A DNA stretch of 5,186 nucleotides from an uncultured Bacteroidales bacterium (GTDB taxonomy: Bacteria; Bacteroidota; Bacteroidia; Bacteroidales; UBA932): positions 1-5,186 of the forward strand of contig CABTXO010000150.1 of the NCBI GenBank assembly GCA_902488725.1, written 5' to 3'. Numbering within the stretch: the stretch's first letter is position 1; each line of letters starts with the position of its first letter. Shown piece by piece: positions 1 to 5,186 of the stretch. The position numbers and the translations under genes were made by a program. The notes beneath the pieces were generated by a model, which was not told the DNA's origin, did not search any database, and saw only the letters and a list, made by a program, of their open reading frames with translations.

Positions 1-768
1 CCGGGGCGCGGCGGCCCCCCCCGGCGCCCCCGAAAGCCATTTCATCGCCGCCGGCTTCTGTCCCAACAGTGAGTAGGAATACGCCAGCGTTCCCTTGTCC
101 GCGCAGGAGAGGGGATAGTGCAGATCGTCCGCCGCCCGGCTGAGCAGTTCGATGGCCAGCACCGGGGCAGCCGTGTCGCGCGAAATCGCCAGGTCGGCAT
201 AGGCCTCCAGACAGCGTGCCTCCAGCAGGGTGTCCCGGTTTTCGTGGGCATCGTACAAAACACTCTTGAACAGATCTTCTGCCCGGGCATAGTTCCCCAG
301 GCCGGCGTGGGCGATGCCGATTTCAAGCAGGGCCCGCTGTGAATCGTCCGCCCGTCCGGCCGCCCGGAACGCCTCGGCCGCCTGCCCGAGGTAACGGAGT
401 TCGTCCGCCGTGTTCAGGGTAGCATTGCAGGTGTGCGCCATGTCCCGGGCGATCCGGGCGACTGCCAGAGTGTCGGAGGCCGCCCGGGCATATTCCATCG
501 CGCGCGTGTCGGTCACGATGGCGGCGGCATACCGGCCCGAATTGAACTGGTTCCGGCCCAGGCAGAACAGCGCACGACTTTTCTCGGACGGGGATCCGTG
601 CCGCTCGAACCAGTCTGCGACCTTCTCCACGTCCGCATCGTCGAGCGTGTTCACATAGCCCATCTCCGTCTCCATCTTTTCCAGCACGGCCCCCATCCGC
701 TCCGCGATCCCGCTCCGGACGCAGGAGGCGAGCAGCAGGGCCGGCAGCAATATTGCGATTCGTTTCAT
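1..768 (-). CDS. TPR-repeat lipoprotein, 3' end outside the window (partial)
   Basis: The frame opens with ATG at 768-766 and runs without a stop through 256 codons to the left edge, so the C-terminus is missing. It begins MKRIAILLPALLLASC, a lipoprotein signal peptide with lipobox LLAS-C16; the mature protein is probably anchored by lipidated Cys16 in the periplasm or outer membrane. The rest is helical with TPR-like pairs. Examples are ALFCLGRNQFNSGRYAAAI (about residues 67-85), a helix pair around 100-140, and LLEIGIAHAGLGNYARAEDL (about 151-170). This pattern matches Bacteroidetes TPR lipoproteins, which often continue into a membrane helix, a coiled coil and a C-terminal HTH domain. Whether this one does cannot be seen. 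The start is supported by the signal peptide and by a promoter-like element 21 bp upstream. A role in sensing or protein scaffolding is inference. The last ten codons are almost pure G/C, including a run of eight G on the coding strand, and may be unreliable. Confidence 0.85.
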   Translation of the reverse strand, partial: MKRIAILLPALLLASCVRSGIAERMGAVLEKMETEMGYVNTLDDADVEKVADWFERHGSPSEKSRALFCLGRNQFNSGRYAAAIVTDTRAMEYARAASDTLAVARIARDMAHTCNATLNTADELRYLGQAAEAFRAAGRADDSQRALLEIGIAHAGLGNYARAEDLFKSVLYDAHENRDTLLEARCLEAYADLAISRDTAAPVLAIELLSRAADDLHYPLSCADKGTLAYSYSLLGQKPAAMKWLSGAPGGAAAPR

Positions 769-788
769 GTTCGTCCCGATCATTCCCT

Positions 789-822
789 GCAAGATAGAAA
801 TTCCCAGGGACATGCACAAAAA
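789..822 (-). promoter_or_regulatory. Bacteroidetes-type promoter of the TPR lipoprotein gene
   Basis: Read on the minus strand, TTTTTG (822-817) is followed after exactly 20 bases by TATCTTGC (796-789). This is close to the Bacteroidetes consensus TTTG, 19-21 bp, TAnnTTTG, with one T fewer in the -7 box. The start codon lies 20 bp further on, giving a short leader. A small palindrome, TCCCAGGGA (802-810), sits in the spacer and could be an operator, but is too short to claim. No strong Shine-Dalgarno sequence is present. Confidence 0.6.
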
Positions 823-832
823 GGCGATGGGT

Positions 833-852
833 GGCTTACACCGGCTTACACT
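833..852. repeat. Tandem 10-bp direct repeat upstream of the TPR lipoprotein promoter
   Basis: The plus strand reads GGCTTACACC then GGCTTACACT. The shared nine bases GGCTTACAC occur at 833-841 and 843-851, one helical turn apart. On the minus strand this is two copies of GTGTAAGCC ending about 10 bp upstream of the -33 box at 817-822. That is where an activator site would be expected. It also lies just past the stop codon of the alkyltransferase gene. The binding-site role is inference. Confidence 0.6.
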
Positions 853-860
853 GCGGAAGG

Positions 861-1448
861 CTATCGCCGGCTGTAGAGCTGCAGGGCGATGAGGCGGCGC
901 TTGAGGTCGCTGCCCCAGGCATATTCCCCGACGTCGAGTGTGTCGAGGAAGTAGAGGTCGGTGCCTTTGAATATGGTCGACTGGGCCTTCGTGCGGATGG
1001 CGAGAATTTTGTCGATGGATTCCTTCGGGACGATCAGATGGCAGGGGATGATGCCCGAAACCGGATTGCAGGCCACCGCATGGGCCACCGCCCGCACGCC
1101 GGAAGGGTTCTCGCACAGCTTCGCCAGCTGGCTGTAACTGAGCAGCTTGACTCCGTCCTCCGGCAGTCGGGGCGTGCCGTCGCTCCGGTGGGTCAGCAGG
1201 TAGAGCTGCCGCCAGACCTTCAATTGGAAGGCCGTCCCGAACAGCCTCAGATCCTCCCAGCGCGTGCGCATGGAAAGGTCCATCAGTTCCCGGGAACCGA
1301 TTTTTTCGGTCCGGATTTCCGCAATCCCTTCGGGAGGCAGTCCGGAGACGGTTTTCGCGATCTGAGCGAAAAGCCGGTAGTCCGTCGACACGGAAACGAT
1401 TTTCCCGTCCACGCGGGTGACGATCCATTGGGCAGCGTCGGGTTTCAT
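861..1448 (-). CDS. Divergent O6-alkylguanine-DNA alkyltransferase family protein (MGMT/Ogt-like)
   Basis: This 195-residue protein carries the DNA-binding and active-site domain of methylated-DNA-protein cysteine S-methyltransferases, which repair O6-alkylguanine by moving the alkyl group to their own cysteine. Visible signatures are GTAFQLKVW (71-79), SYSQLA (104-109), NPSGVRAVAHAVACNPV (114-130), IIPCH (133-137) and EYAWG (175-179). Spacings match human MGMT: Tyr105 to Arg119 is 14, Arg119 to Asn128 is 9, and Asn128 to Cys136 is 8. Thus Arg119 corresponds to the arginine finger, Asn128 to the hinge and Cys136 to the alkyl acceptor. Several points are odd. The residue after Cys-His is Leu138 instead of Arg. 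There are extra segments between Trp79 and Tyr105 and between His137 and Gly174. Gln190 falls where the active-site glutamate normally is. The first 70 residues are not recognisable. Cysteine retention argues against an alkyltransferase-like (Trp) protein. Cytoplasmic. It follows the hybrid regulator gene after 82 bp and may be co-transcribed. Confidence 0.85.
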   Translation of the reverse strand: MKPDAAQWIVTRVDGKIVSVSTDYRLFAQIAKTVSGLPPEGIAEIRTEKIGSRELMDLSMRTRWEDLRLFGTAFQLKVWRQLYLLTHRSDGTPRLPEDGVKLLSYSQLAKLCENPSGVRAVAHAVACNPVSGIIPCHLIVPKESIDKILAIRTKAQSTIFKGTDLYFLDTLDVGEYAWGSDLKRRLIALQLYSRR

Positions 1449-1469
1449 GACTCATGCAGTTAGATAGCT

Positions 1470-1477
1470 GCAAGATA
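1470..1477 (-). promoter_or_regulatory. Possible -7 element of the alkyltransferase gene
   Basis: The minus strand reads TATCTTGC (1477-1470), the same octamer as in front of the TPR lipoprotein gene, 21 bp before the ATG at 1448. The -33 position holds only ATGG, a poor match to TTTG, so the gene may depend partly on read-through from the hybrid regulator gene or on an activator. An imperfect palindrome with GCAG/CTGC arms (1456-1471) overlaps the element. No terminator hairpin was seen between 1449 and 1530. Confidence 0.35.
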
Positions 1478-1530
1478 CGAAATTATCGGAAGATTTCCCA
1501 TCTCTTGTCATGCGGAGGAAGCAGGACGGA

Positions 1531-4365
1531 TTACCGAACCCTCGTCCGGTACTGGGAAGGGGTCACCCCGTAGGTCATCTTGAACATGCGCGAGAAGTAG
1601 GACAGGTCCGTGAAGCCGCATTCAGAAGCGATATCTCCAATCTTGAAATGGGCGGGATCGTCCAGCAGGCGACGGGCTTTGCTCAACCGGATGTGCATCA
1701 GGTAGGAGACGGTGTTTTCCCCCGTGATGGCCAGAAGCTTCCGGTTCAGCTGCTGCCGGGTGATGCACAGGTTGGATGCGATGGCATCGGCATCGACTCC
1801 CTTTCCGGACATCTGGGCATAGGTGAGGTCGGTGATTCTGTTCAGGAAGAGTTGGTCGCCCCGGGACAATTTCTCGGTCAGAATGTCCGCACCGGAAAGG
1901 GACGACTGGGCAAATTTGTCCCGCATCAGACGGCGCGAGTCGAGCAGGCAGGTGACCCGTACGTTCAGTTCGTCCGCATTGAAGGGCTTGTAGAGGTAGG
2001 CATCGGCACCGGCCTTGATGCCCTTGATCCGGTCTTCTTCCGTGCAGCGGGCCGAGATGACGATAATCGGAATATGATCGGTCAGATTGGATTTCCGGAT
2101 GGCACGGCACAACGCGAGTCCATCCATGACCGGCATCATGATGTCCGTGAGAATCAGGTCCGGAATGCTTTCCGATGCCAGATCGAGACCGTCCTGACCG
2201 TTCCGGGCATAGCGGATGCTGTACTTCTCCTTCAATTGGGAGCCGATGTACCGGGCGATCTCCAGGTTGTCCTCGACAATCAGGATGAGCGGAACGATGT
2301 CATCGGTCGGCTTTCCCTGCGGAAGGTCCTCGAATTTCATTTCGCCGGGGGCATATTCCTGCGGCATCCGCATGTCCGTGGGCAGGTCGAGGGGACTCCA
2401 GCTGCCGCTGCCGTGCTTGAGCGGCAGCGAAATGTTGAACACCGTGCCTTTCCCCACGGAACTTCGGACATCGATGCTTCCGCTCATGGCCTTGACCAGA
2501 TTGTCGACCAGGGTGAGGCCGATTCCGGAGCCGACGGAGTCCGCATCGCTCCTGCTCCTGTAGAAAGACTCGAAAATGTGCGGCAAATCCTCCTTGGAGA
2601 TACCTTTGCCATTGTCCGCGATGCTGATGACCAGGTTTCCATCCTGCGTGTGTGTGGTGATGTTCACTTTTCCGAACGCATCCGAATATTTCAAGGCATT
2701 CGAGATGAGGTTTTGAAGAATTTTCTTCATGTAGTCCGGAACGAAATCCATCTCGATTTCAGGCATCTTGCTGGCGAACATCAGCTCGATGTGCTTCTGG
2801 TCGGCGGTGCCGTAGAAACTATCCACGACCATCTGGATGTATCGTACCACGTTGCCTTTCTTCCATTCCGGCGCTCCGATGCTGGATTTGACCTTGGCGA
2901 TGTCCAGCATCTGGTTCACCAGCGTGAGCAGACTGTTTCCCTGGTAGCACAGGGTCTTCCCGACCTCCTGGATGTCCTTCGCCGCGACCCCGCCCTGTAT
3001 CATCTGTTCTCCATACCCCATGATGACGGAGAGCGGGGTGCGGAGTTCATGCGTAAGGTTCGTGTAAAAGCTCGTCCTGGCCTCTTCCATTTCCCGCATG
3101 AGCTTCGTCATTTTCATGCGTACCCTGAGTGCGTACCAGAACAGGGCGATGATGATCAAGGAAAGGAGCAGGATGGAGAGAAAGACGCACGACATGGTCT
3201 TCCGGGCCTTGCTCTCATATTCAATCTTTCGCTGAAGCTCGTCGTTCTTGTACTGGGCGCTATATTCGCCGATCTGCTCCTCCAGCCGGATATCGTAGAG
3301 CGTGTCCTTCAGGGAGCAGGCCCTTTCCAGCCGGACCATCGCCTCGGCCGGGTCGCTTTCTTTCAGTGCCAGGTAAAGCCCCTTGCAGGACTTGACTTCG
3401 TTGTAACGGTCGCCCTGACGCTCGAAAATGTGCAGCGCCTCCTTGAAATACGACGCGGCCTTGCCGTTCTGCCCCTTCCGGAGACTGATGTATCCCAAGT
3501 CATTGCAGGCGATGGAATAGGATTGAATATTGTTGGAGGCTTTCAGGACAGGCAATGCCTGCAGCAGGCAGGGTTCGGCTTCCGAGGAACGTCCGAGTGC
3601 TATCAGGGCTGATGCCATCTGGCACTGACGGATGGCCGCCTTGTCCTCAAGTCCCCGCACAGAATCGATTTCGTAGGCCCTTGCAGCGTGCTGAAGGGCT
3701 TGTTCATCCTCCCCGAGGCTGTGGAATATTTCTGACGCGATTCCCATCTGGATGGCCATTCTGCCGGAATCCCCGGCTTCGGTGCTGTTGAGGATCGCTT
3801 CCTGAATGTAGGTCTTCCCTTCAGCCGGCCTTTTCGCGGCGAGGAAGATCGCCGCGATGTTGCTCAGGTCGCTGCTGATGACGCTCTTGTCTCCGCTCTT
3901 CCGATCGATTTCCAGCCCCTTCCGTGCATACAGGATGGCATCGGCGTATCGGGCTGTCCGGAAGCAGCAGGCGGATAGATAACTGAGGCAGTTCGCCAGC
4001 TTTTCCGCGTCGTTCCCGTTTTCAAGCAGCGGGAGCGCTTTGGCAGAATAGGTGATTCCCTTGTCGTACGTTTGCTTGTCGAAGAAATAGACGGCCCCCT
4101 GCAGCCAGACTTCGGCACGGACCGAATCGGCCGGATCTTTTTCATCCACGGTGACCGGCTCGTCCAGCGCCTGCAGGTCCTGGAGTCTCGCGAAGAACTC
4201 CTTCGCAATGATCTTTTGCCCTTTTGCATCGGCATGGTCGAATCGTTCCAGAATCTCGTCAATGGTCCTTTCTTGCCCCGTTGCCGTCCAGATGCCTGAA
4301 AAGGAGCAGCAAAGTACAAGGAAAACGATGCCGAAGCATCTATGGATCGTCCGGTCTACACCCAT
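1531..4365 (-). CDS. Hybrid two-component regulator: TPR sensor, histidine kinase, receiver, AraC HTH
   Basis: This 944-residue protein joins a whole signalling pathway in one chain. An N-terminal signal peptide (hydrophobic core about 11-26) leads into a helical periplasmic region of tandem TPR-like repeats (about 85-350), then a probable coiled coil (about 355-388) and one membrane helix (about 391-413). The kinase core follows. It has an H-box FYTNLTHELRTPLS with phosphoacceptor His439, an N-box QNLISNALKYS (551-561), DNGKGI (584-589), FESFYRS (598-604) and GSGIGL (612-617). The receiver has acidic VEDN (697-700), phosphoacceptor Asp741 in TDIMMPVMDG, Ser771 and Lys793-Pro794. The C-terminus is an AraC-type HTH with IASECGFTDLSYFSRMFK (912-929) and GVTPSQYR. 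All catalytic residues look intact, so it should bind DNA when phosphorylated. Polysaccharide-sensing hybrid regulators of this type usually carry a long propeller and Y_Y_Y sensor; here a TPR array replaces it. The start at 4365 is favoured by the signal peptide and nearby promoter. The target is probably local, perhaps the divergent lipoprotein gene (inference). Confidence 0.95.
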   Translation of the reverse strand: MGVDRTIHRCFGIVFLVLCCSFSGIWTATGQERTIDEILERFDHADAKGQKIIAKEFFARLQDLQALDEPVTVDEKDPADSVRAEVWLQGAVYFFDKQTYDKGITYSAKALPLLENGNDAEKLANCLSYLSACCFRTARYADAILYARKGLEIDRKSGDKSVISSDLSNIAAIFLAAKRPAEGKTYIQEAILNSTEAGDSGRMAIQMGIASEIFHSLGEDEQALQHAARAYEIDSVRGLEDKAAIRQCQMASALIALGRSSEAEPCLLQALPVLKASNNIQSYSIACNDLGYISLRKGQNGKAASYFKEALHIFERQGDRYNEVKSCKGLYLALKESDPAEAMVRLERACSLKDTLYDIRLEEQIGEYSAQYKNDELQRKIEYESKARKTMSCVFLSILLLSLIIIALFWYALRVRMKMTKLMREMEEARTSFYTNLTHELRTPLSVIMGYGEQMIQGGVAAKDIQEVGKTLCYQGNSLLTLVNQMLDIAKVKSSIGAPEWKKGNVVRYIQMVVDSFYGTADQKHIELMFASKMPEIEMDFVPDYMKKILQNLISNALKYSDAFGKVNITTHTQDGNLVISIADNGKGISKEDLPHIFESFYRSRSDADSVGSGIGLTLVDNLVKAMSGSIDVRSSVGKGTVFNISLPLKHGSGSWSPLDLPTDMRMPQEYAPGEMKFEDLPQGKPTDDIVPLILIVEDNLEIARYIGSQLKEKYSIRYARNGQDGLDLASESIPDLILTDIMMPVMDGLALCRAIRKSNLTDHIPIIVISARCTEEDRIKGIKAGADAYLYKPFNADELNVRVTCLLDSRRLMRDKFAQSSLSGADILTEKLSRGDQLFLNRITDLTYAQMSGKGVDADAIASNLCITRQQLNRKLLAITGENTVSYLMHIRLSKARRLLDDPAHFKIGDIASECGFTDLSYFSRMFKMTYGVTPSQYRTRVR

Positions 4366-4387
4366 TGGGTGGGTTAGTTACATGACG

Positions 4388-4418
4388 TAAAGATAAGCAT
4401 TTTTACTGTCGGATGAAA
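4388..4418 (-). promoter_or_regulatory. Bacteroidetes-type promoter of the hybrid regulator gene
   Basis: On the minus strand TTTC (4418-4415) is followed after 19 bases by TATCTTTA (4395-4388). Each box differs from the TTTG / TAnnTTTG consensus by one base. The ATG at 4365 lies 22 bp downstream, so the leader is short. No purine-rich Shine-Dalgarno sequence precedes the start, which is usual in Bacteroidetes. Confidence 0.55.
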
Positions 4419-4447
4419 CAGTTCAAATCTCCACTGAAAGGGATTTG

Positions 4448-4500
4448 ACTAATTAAATAATTTATAATCAAATAATTAATGATAATTTTTGATTCAAAAA
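4448..4500. other. AT-rich island in the divergent intergenic region
   Basis: About 50 bases consist almost only of A and T, in sharp contrast with the GC-rich genes on both sides. Within it, AATTAAATAATTT and AAATAATTAAT form an imperfect inverted repeat (about 4451-4480). Such islands often lie upstream of promoters as UP-like or nucleoid-protein binding DNA. No gene is seen in it. Confidence 0.6.
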
Positions 4501-4560
4501 TCCTAATTGTCCCATGCAGAAAACAGCGAAATTCCTAAAAATACGTCCCAAAAATCCTAA
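4495..4560. repeat. Three helically phased TCCTAA boxes, two within an exact 12-bp direct repeat
   Basis: TCCTAA occurs at 4501-4506, 4533-4538 and 4555-4560, with start-to-start distances of 32 and 22 bp, near three and two helical turns. The first and third copies lie in the exact 12-mer CAAAAATCCTAA (4495-4506 and 4549-4560). GTCCCA also recurs at 4509-4514 and 4545-4550. The third box occupies the place where a -33 element would be expected for the plus-strand promoter at 4581. The arrangement suggests binding sites for an activator acting on that promoter. The AraC-type regulator encoded divergently is the obvious candidate, but this is inference. Confidence 0.55.
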
Positions 4561-4580
4561 CGTGCAAGGGTGCTTCCGGC

Positions 4581-4588
4581 TAACTTTG
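4581..4588 (+). promoter_or_regulatory. Plus-strand promoter -7 element of the BIG2 lipoprotein transcript
   Basis: TAACTTTG matches the Bacteroidetes -7 consensus TAnnTTTG at every position and is followed by C, as is common. No TTTG lies 19-21 bp upstream; that place holds TCCTAACG from the third TCCTAA box. A weak -33 with a perfect -7 fits an activator-dependent promoter. GTGCTTCC (4570-4577) and GGAAGTGCAC (4601-4610) form an imperfect inverted repeat around the element. Confidence 0.6.
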
Positions 4589-4610
4589 CTCCCGAGAAAA
4601 GGAAGTGCAC

Positions 4611-4826
4611 ATGGGCGAAAGAAACAGCAAACCGACCTTTGCGGAAATCCAGAGCTATATCGAAAAGCGGCTGGAGCAGATTGAACGGGATCCCGGTTGT
4701 GCAGCATTCAGTTCCATGGATGTGACGGAAGGGGATTTCAGCAGGCGGGGTACAAGACGGAAGGACAGGAAATCAATGGATAACCAACTACAATATTCCA
4801 AATTCAATCAAATTATTGCAAGCACT
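4611..4826 (+). other. In-frame 72-codon open leader ahead of the lipoprotein start
   Basis: ATG at 4611 is preceded by purine-rich GAAAAGGAAG and lies 22 bp after the -7 box. From it 72 codons stay open and run in frame into the lipoprotein ATG at 4827; the nearest in-frame stop upstream is the TAA at 4581. The first 30 or so codons look coding: the third position favours G/C, and FAEIQSYIEKRLEQIERDPG would form a charged amphipathic helix. The last 18 or so codons (from about 4773) are AT-rich and look like untranslated leader. It may be an N-terminal extension, a short leader peptide or gene remnant fused to the lipoprotein, or simply a 5' UTR open by chance. I do not recognise the peptide. 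Initiation here would bury the lipoprotein signal inside the chain. Confidence 0.45.
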
Positions 4827-5186
4827 ATGAAACGAATCAAATTTTTCCTTTCAGTGATGGCCATGGTCTCCGTGGTCATGGGCATCGGTTCCTGCAAGCC
4901 GGAAGAGCCCAAGGAGCCCGAGACCATCGCCGTATCGTCCGTGTCGCTGAGCACGGCGACCCTTGAGATGACGGAAGGTGACACCCAGACACTGACGGCG
5001 ACCATCACTCCGGCCAATGCGACGGACCGGAAGGTGATCTGGGGCAGCAGTGCATCAGGGGTAGCGAGCGTGGACGGGAGCGGGAAGGTGACGGCCGTCA
5101 AGGCGGGTACCGCTACGATCACGGCTTCCGCCGGCGGCAAGTCAGCGACCTGCAAGGTCACGGTGACGGCTGCCACTGTTGCCGTA
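4827..5186 (+). CDS. Lipoprotein with bacterial Ig-like (BIG2) domain, 3' end outside the window (partial)
   Basis: The frame is open for 120 codons from ATG at 4827 to the right edge, with no stop. It begins MKRIKFFLSV and has a hydrophobic core and lipobox IGS-C23, so the protein should be lipidated at Cys23. A short acidic and proline-rich linker follows (KPEEPKEPE, 24-32), of the kind that in Bacteroidetes can favour surface exposure. Residues about 35-114 form one BIG2-type Ig-like domain. Its marks are VSSVSLS, LTATITPANATD, VIWGSSASGVASVD, GKVTAVKAGTATITA and a closing CKVTVTA strand. These domains serve as spacers or adhesive modules in large surface proteins, so more domains probably follow. 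The start at 4827 is chosen for its complete signal peptide; an upstream in-frame ATG at 4611 is the alternative. Transcription is divergent from the hybrid regulator gene, which may control it. Partner or substrate is unknown. Confidence 0.85.
   Translation, partial: MKRIKFFLSVMAMVSVVMGIGSCKPEEPKEPETIAVSSVSLSTATLEMTEGDTQTLTATITPANATDRKVIWGSSASGVASVDGSGKVTAVKAGTATITASAGGKSATCKVTVTAATVAV

Noticed and set aside
323..817. Minus-strand open frame of 164 codons overlapping the TPR lipoprotein start
   Set aside because: The product is rich in Arg, Gly and Pro with no fold signature. The other frame from 768 gives a clean lipoprotein signal peptide and TPR helices.
831..1463. Plus-strand open frame opposite the alkyltransferase gene
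   Set aside because: It is antisense to a gene with a clear PCH active site and correct motif spacing, and has no recognisable domain.
1449..1530. Rho-independent terminator after the hybrid regulator gene
   Set aside because: No GC-rich hairpin followed by a T run is present on the minus strand in this gap.
1510..3612. Long (700-codon) open frame on the plus strand opposite the hybrid regulator
   Set aside because: It is antisense to a gene with every expected kinase, receiver and HTH motif. Long antisense frames are common in GC-rich coding DNA, and the predicted protein shows no domain I recognise.
4570..4610. Inverted repeat GTGCTTCC / GGAAGTGCAC flanking the TAACTTTG box, as a possible invertible promoter
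   Set aside because: The arms are short and imperfect, the enclosed segment is only 23 bp, and no recombinase gene is in the window. Invertible promoters in Bacteroidales normally have longer exact arms and a larger segment.
4468..4707. Minus-strand 79-codon open frame across the intergenic region
   Set aside because: It crosses the AT-rich island and the plus-strand promoter, and its product has no domain or sensible composition.
4808..5176. Minus-strand open frame opposite the BIG2 lipoprotein
   Set aside because: The plus strand has a lipobox and a BIG2 pattern. The minus product is a Val/Ala/Thr/Ser-rich mirror of that repeated beta-strand coding sequence.

Overview
The window looks like chromosomal DNA from a GC-rich member of the Bacteroidales, most plausibly Rikenellaceae/Alistipes-like. 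The taxon is inferred from three things. Upstream regions carry Bacteroidetes-style promoters (TTTG, about 20 bp, TAnnTTTG) with little Shine-Dalgarno signal. There is a hybrid two-component system fusing sensor kinase, receiver and AraC-type HTH. Short lipoprotein signal peptides begin MKRI. No RNA gene, CRISPR array, insertion sequence or integrase was found.

Layout: three genes lie on the minus strand and one partial gene lies divergently on the plus strand. From the left, positions 1-768 (minus) hold the first 256 codons of a TPR lipoprotein whose C-terminus is outside the window. Positions 861-1448 (minus) encode an unusual member of the O6-alkylguanine-DNA alkyltransferase (MGMT/Ogt/Ada-C) family. 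It keeps the Pro-Cys-His active site but has two insertions and several changed conserved residues. Positions 1531-4365 (minus) encode a 944-residue hybrid two-component regulator. Its parts in order are signal peptide, periplasmic TPR array, one membrane helix, histidine kinase, receiver and AraC HTH. From 4827 to the right edge (plus) runs the start of a lipoprotein with a bacterial Ig-like (BIG2) domain.

The divergent region 4366-4826 is the most structured noncoding part. It holds the regulator's own promoter (minus), an AT-rich island, three TCCTAA boxes spaced close to whole helical turns, and a plus-strand promoter with a perfect TAACTTTG -7 box. After these comes a 72-codon stretch that is open and in frame with the lipoprotein. 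The simplest model is that the TPR-sensing hybrid regulator controls the divergent surface lipoprotein through the phased boxes. This is inference from layout.

The two smaller minus-strand genes have short gaps upstream (82 and 92 bp). Each gap contains a TATCTTGC element, and the one before the TPR lipoprotein has a well-placed -33 box. They may therefore be transcribed on their own as well as by read-through. I saw no convincing intrinsic terminator between the minus-strand genes.
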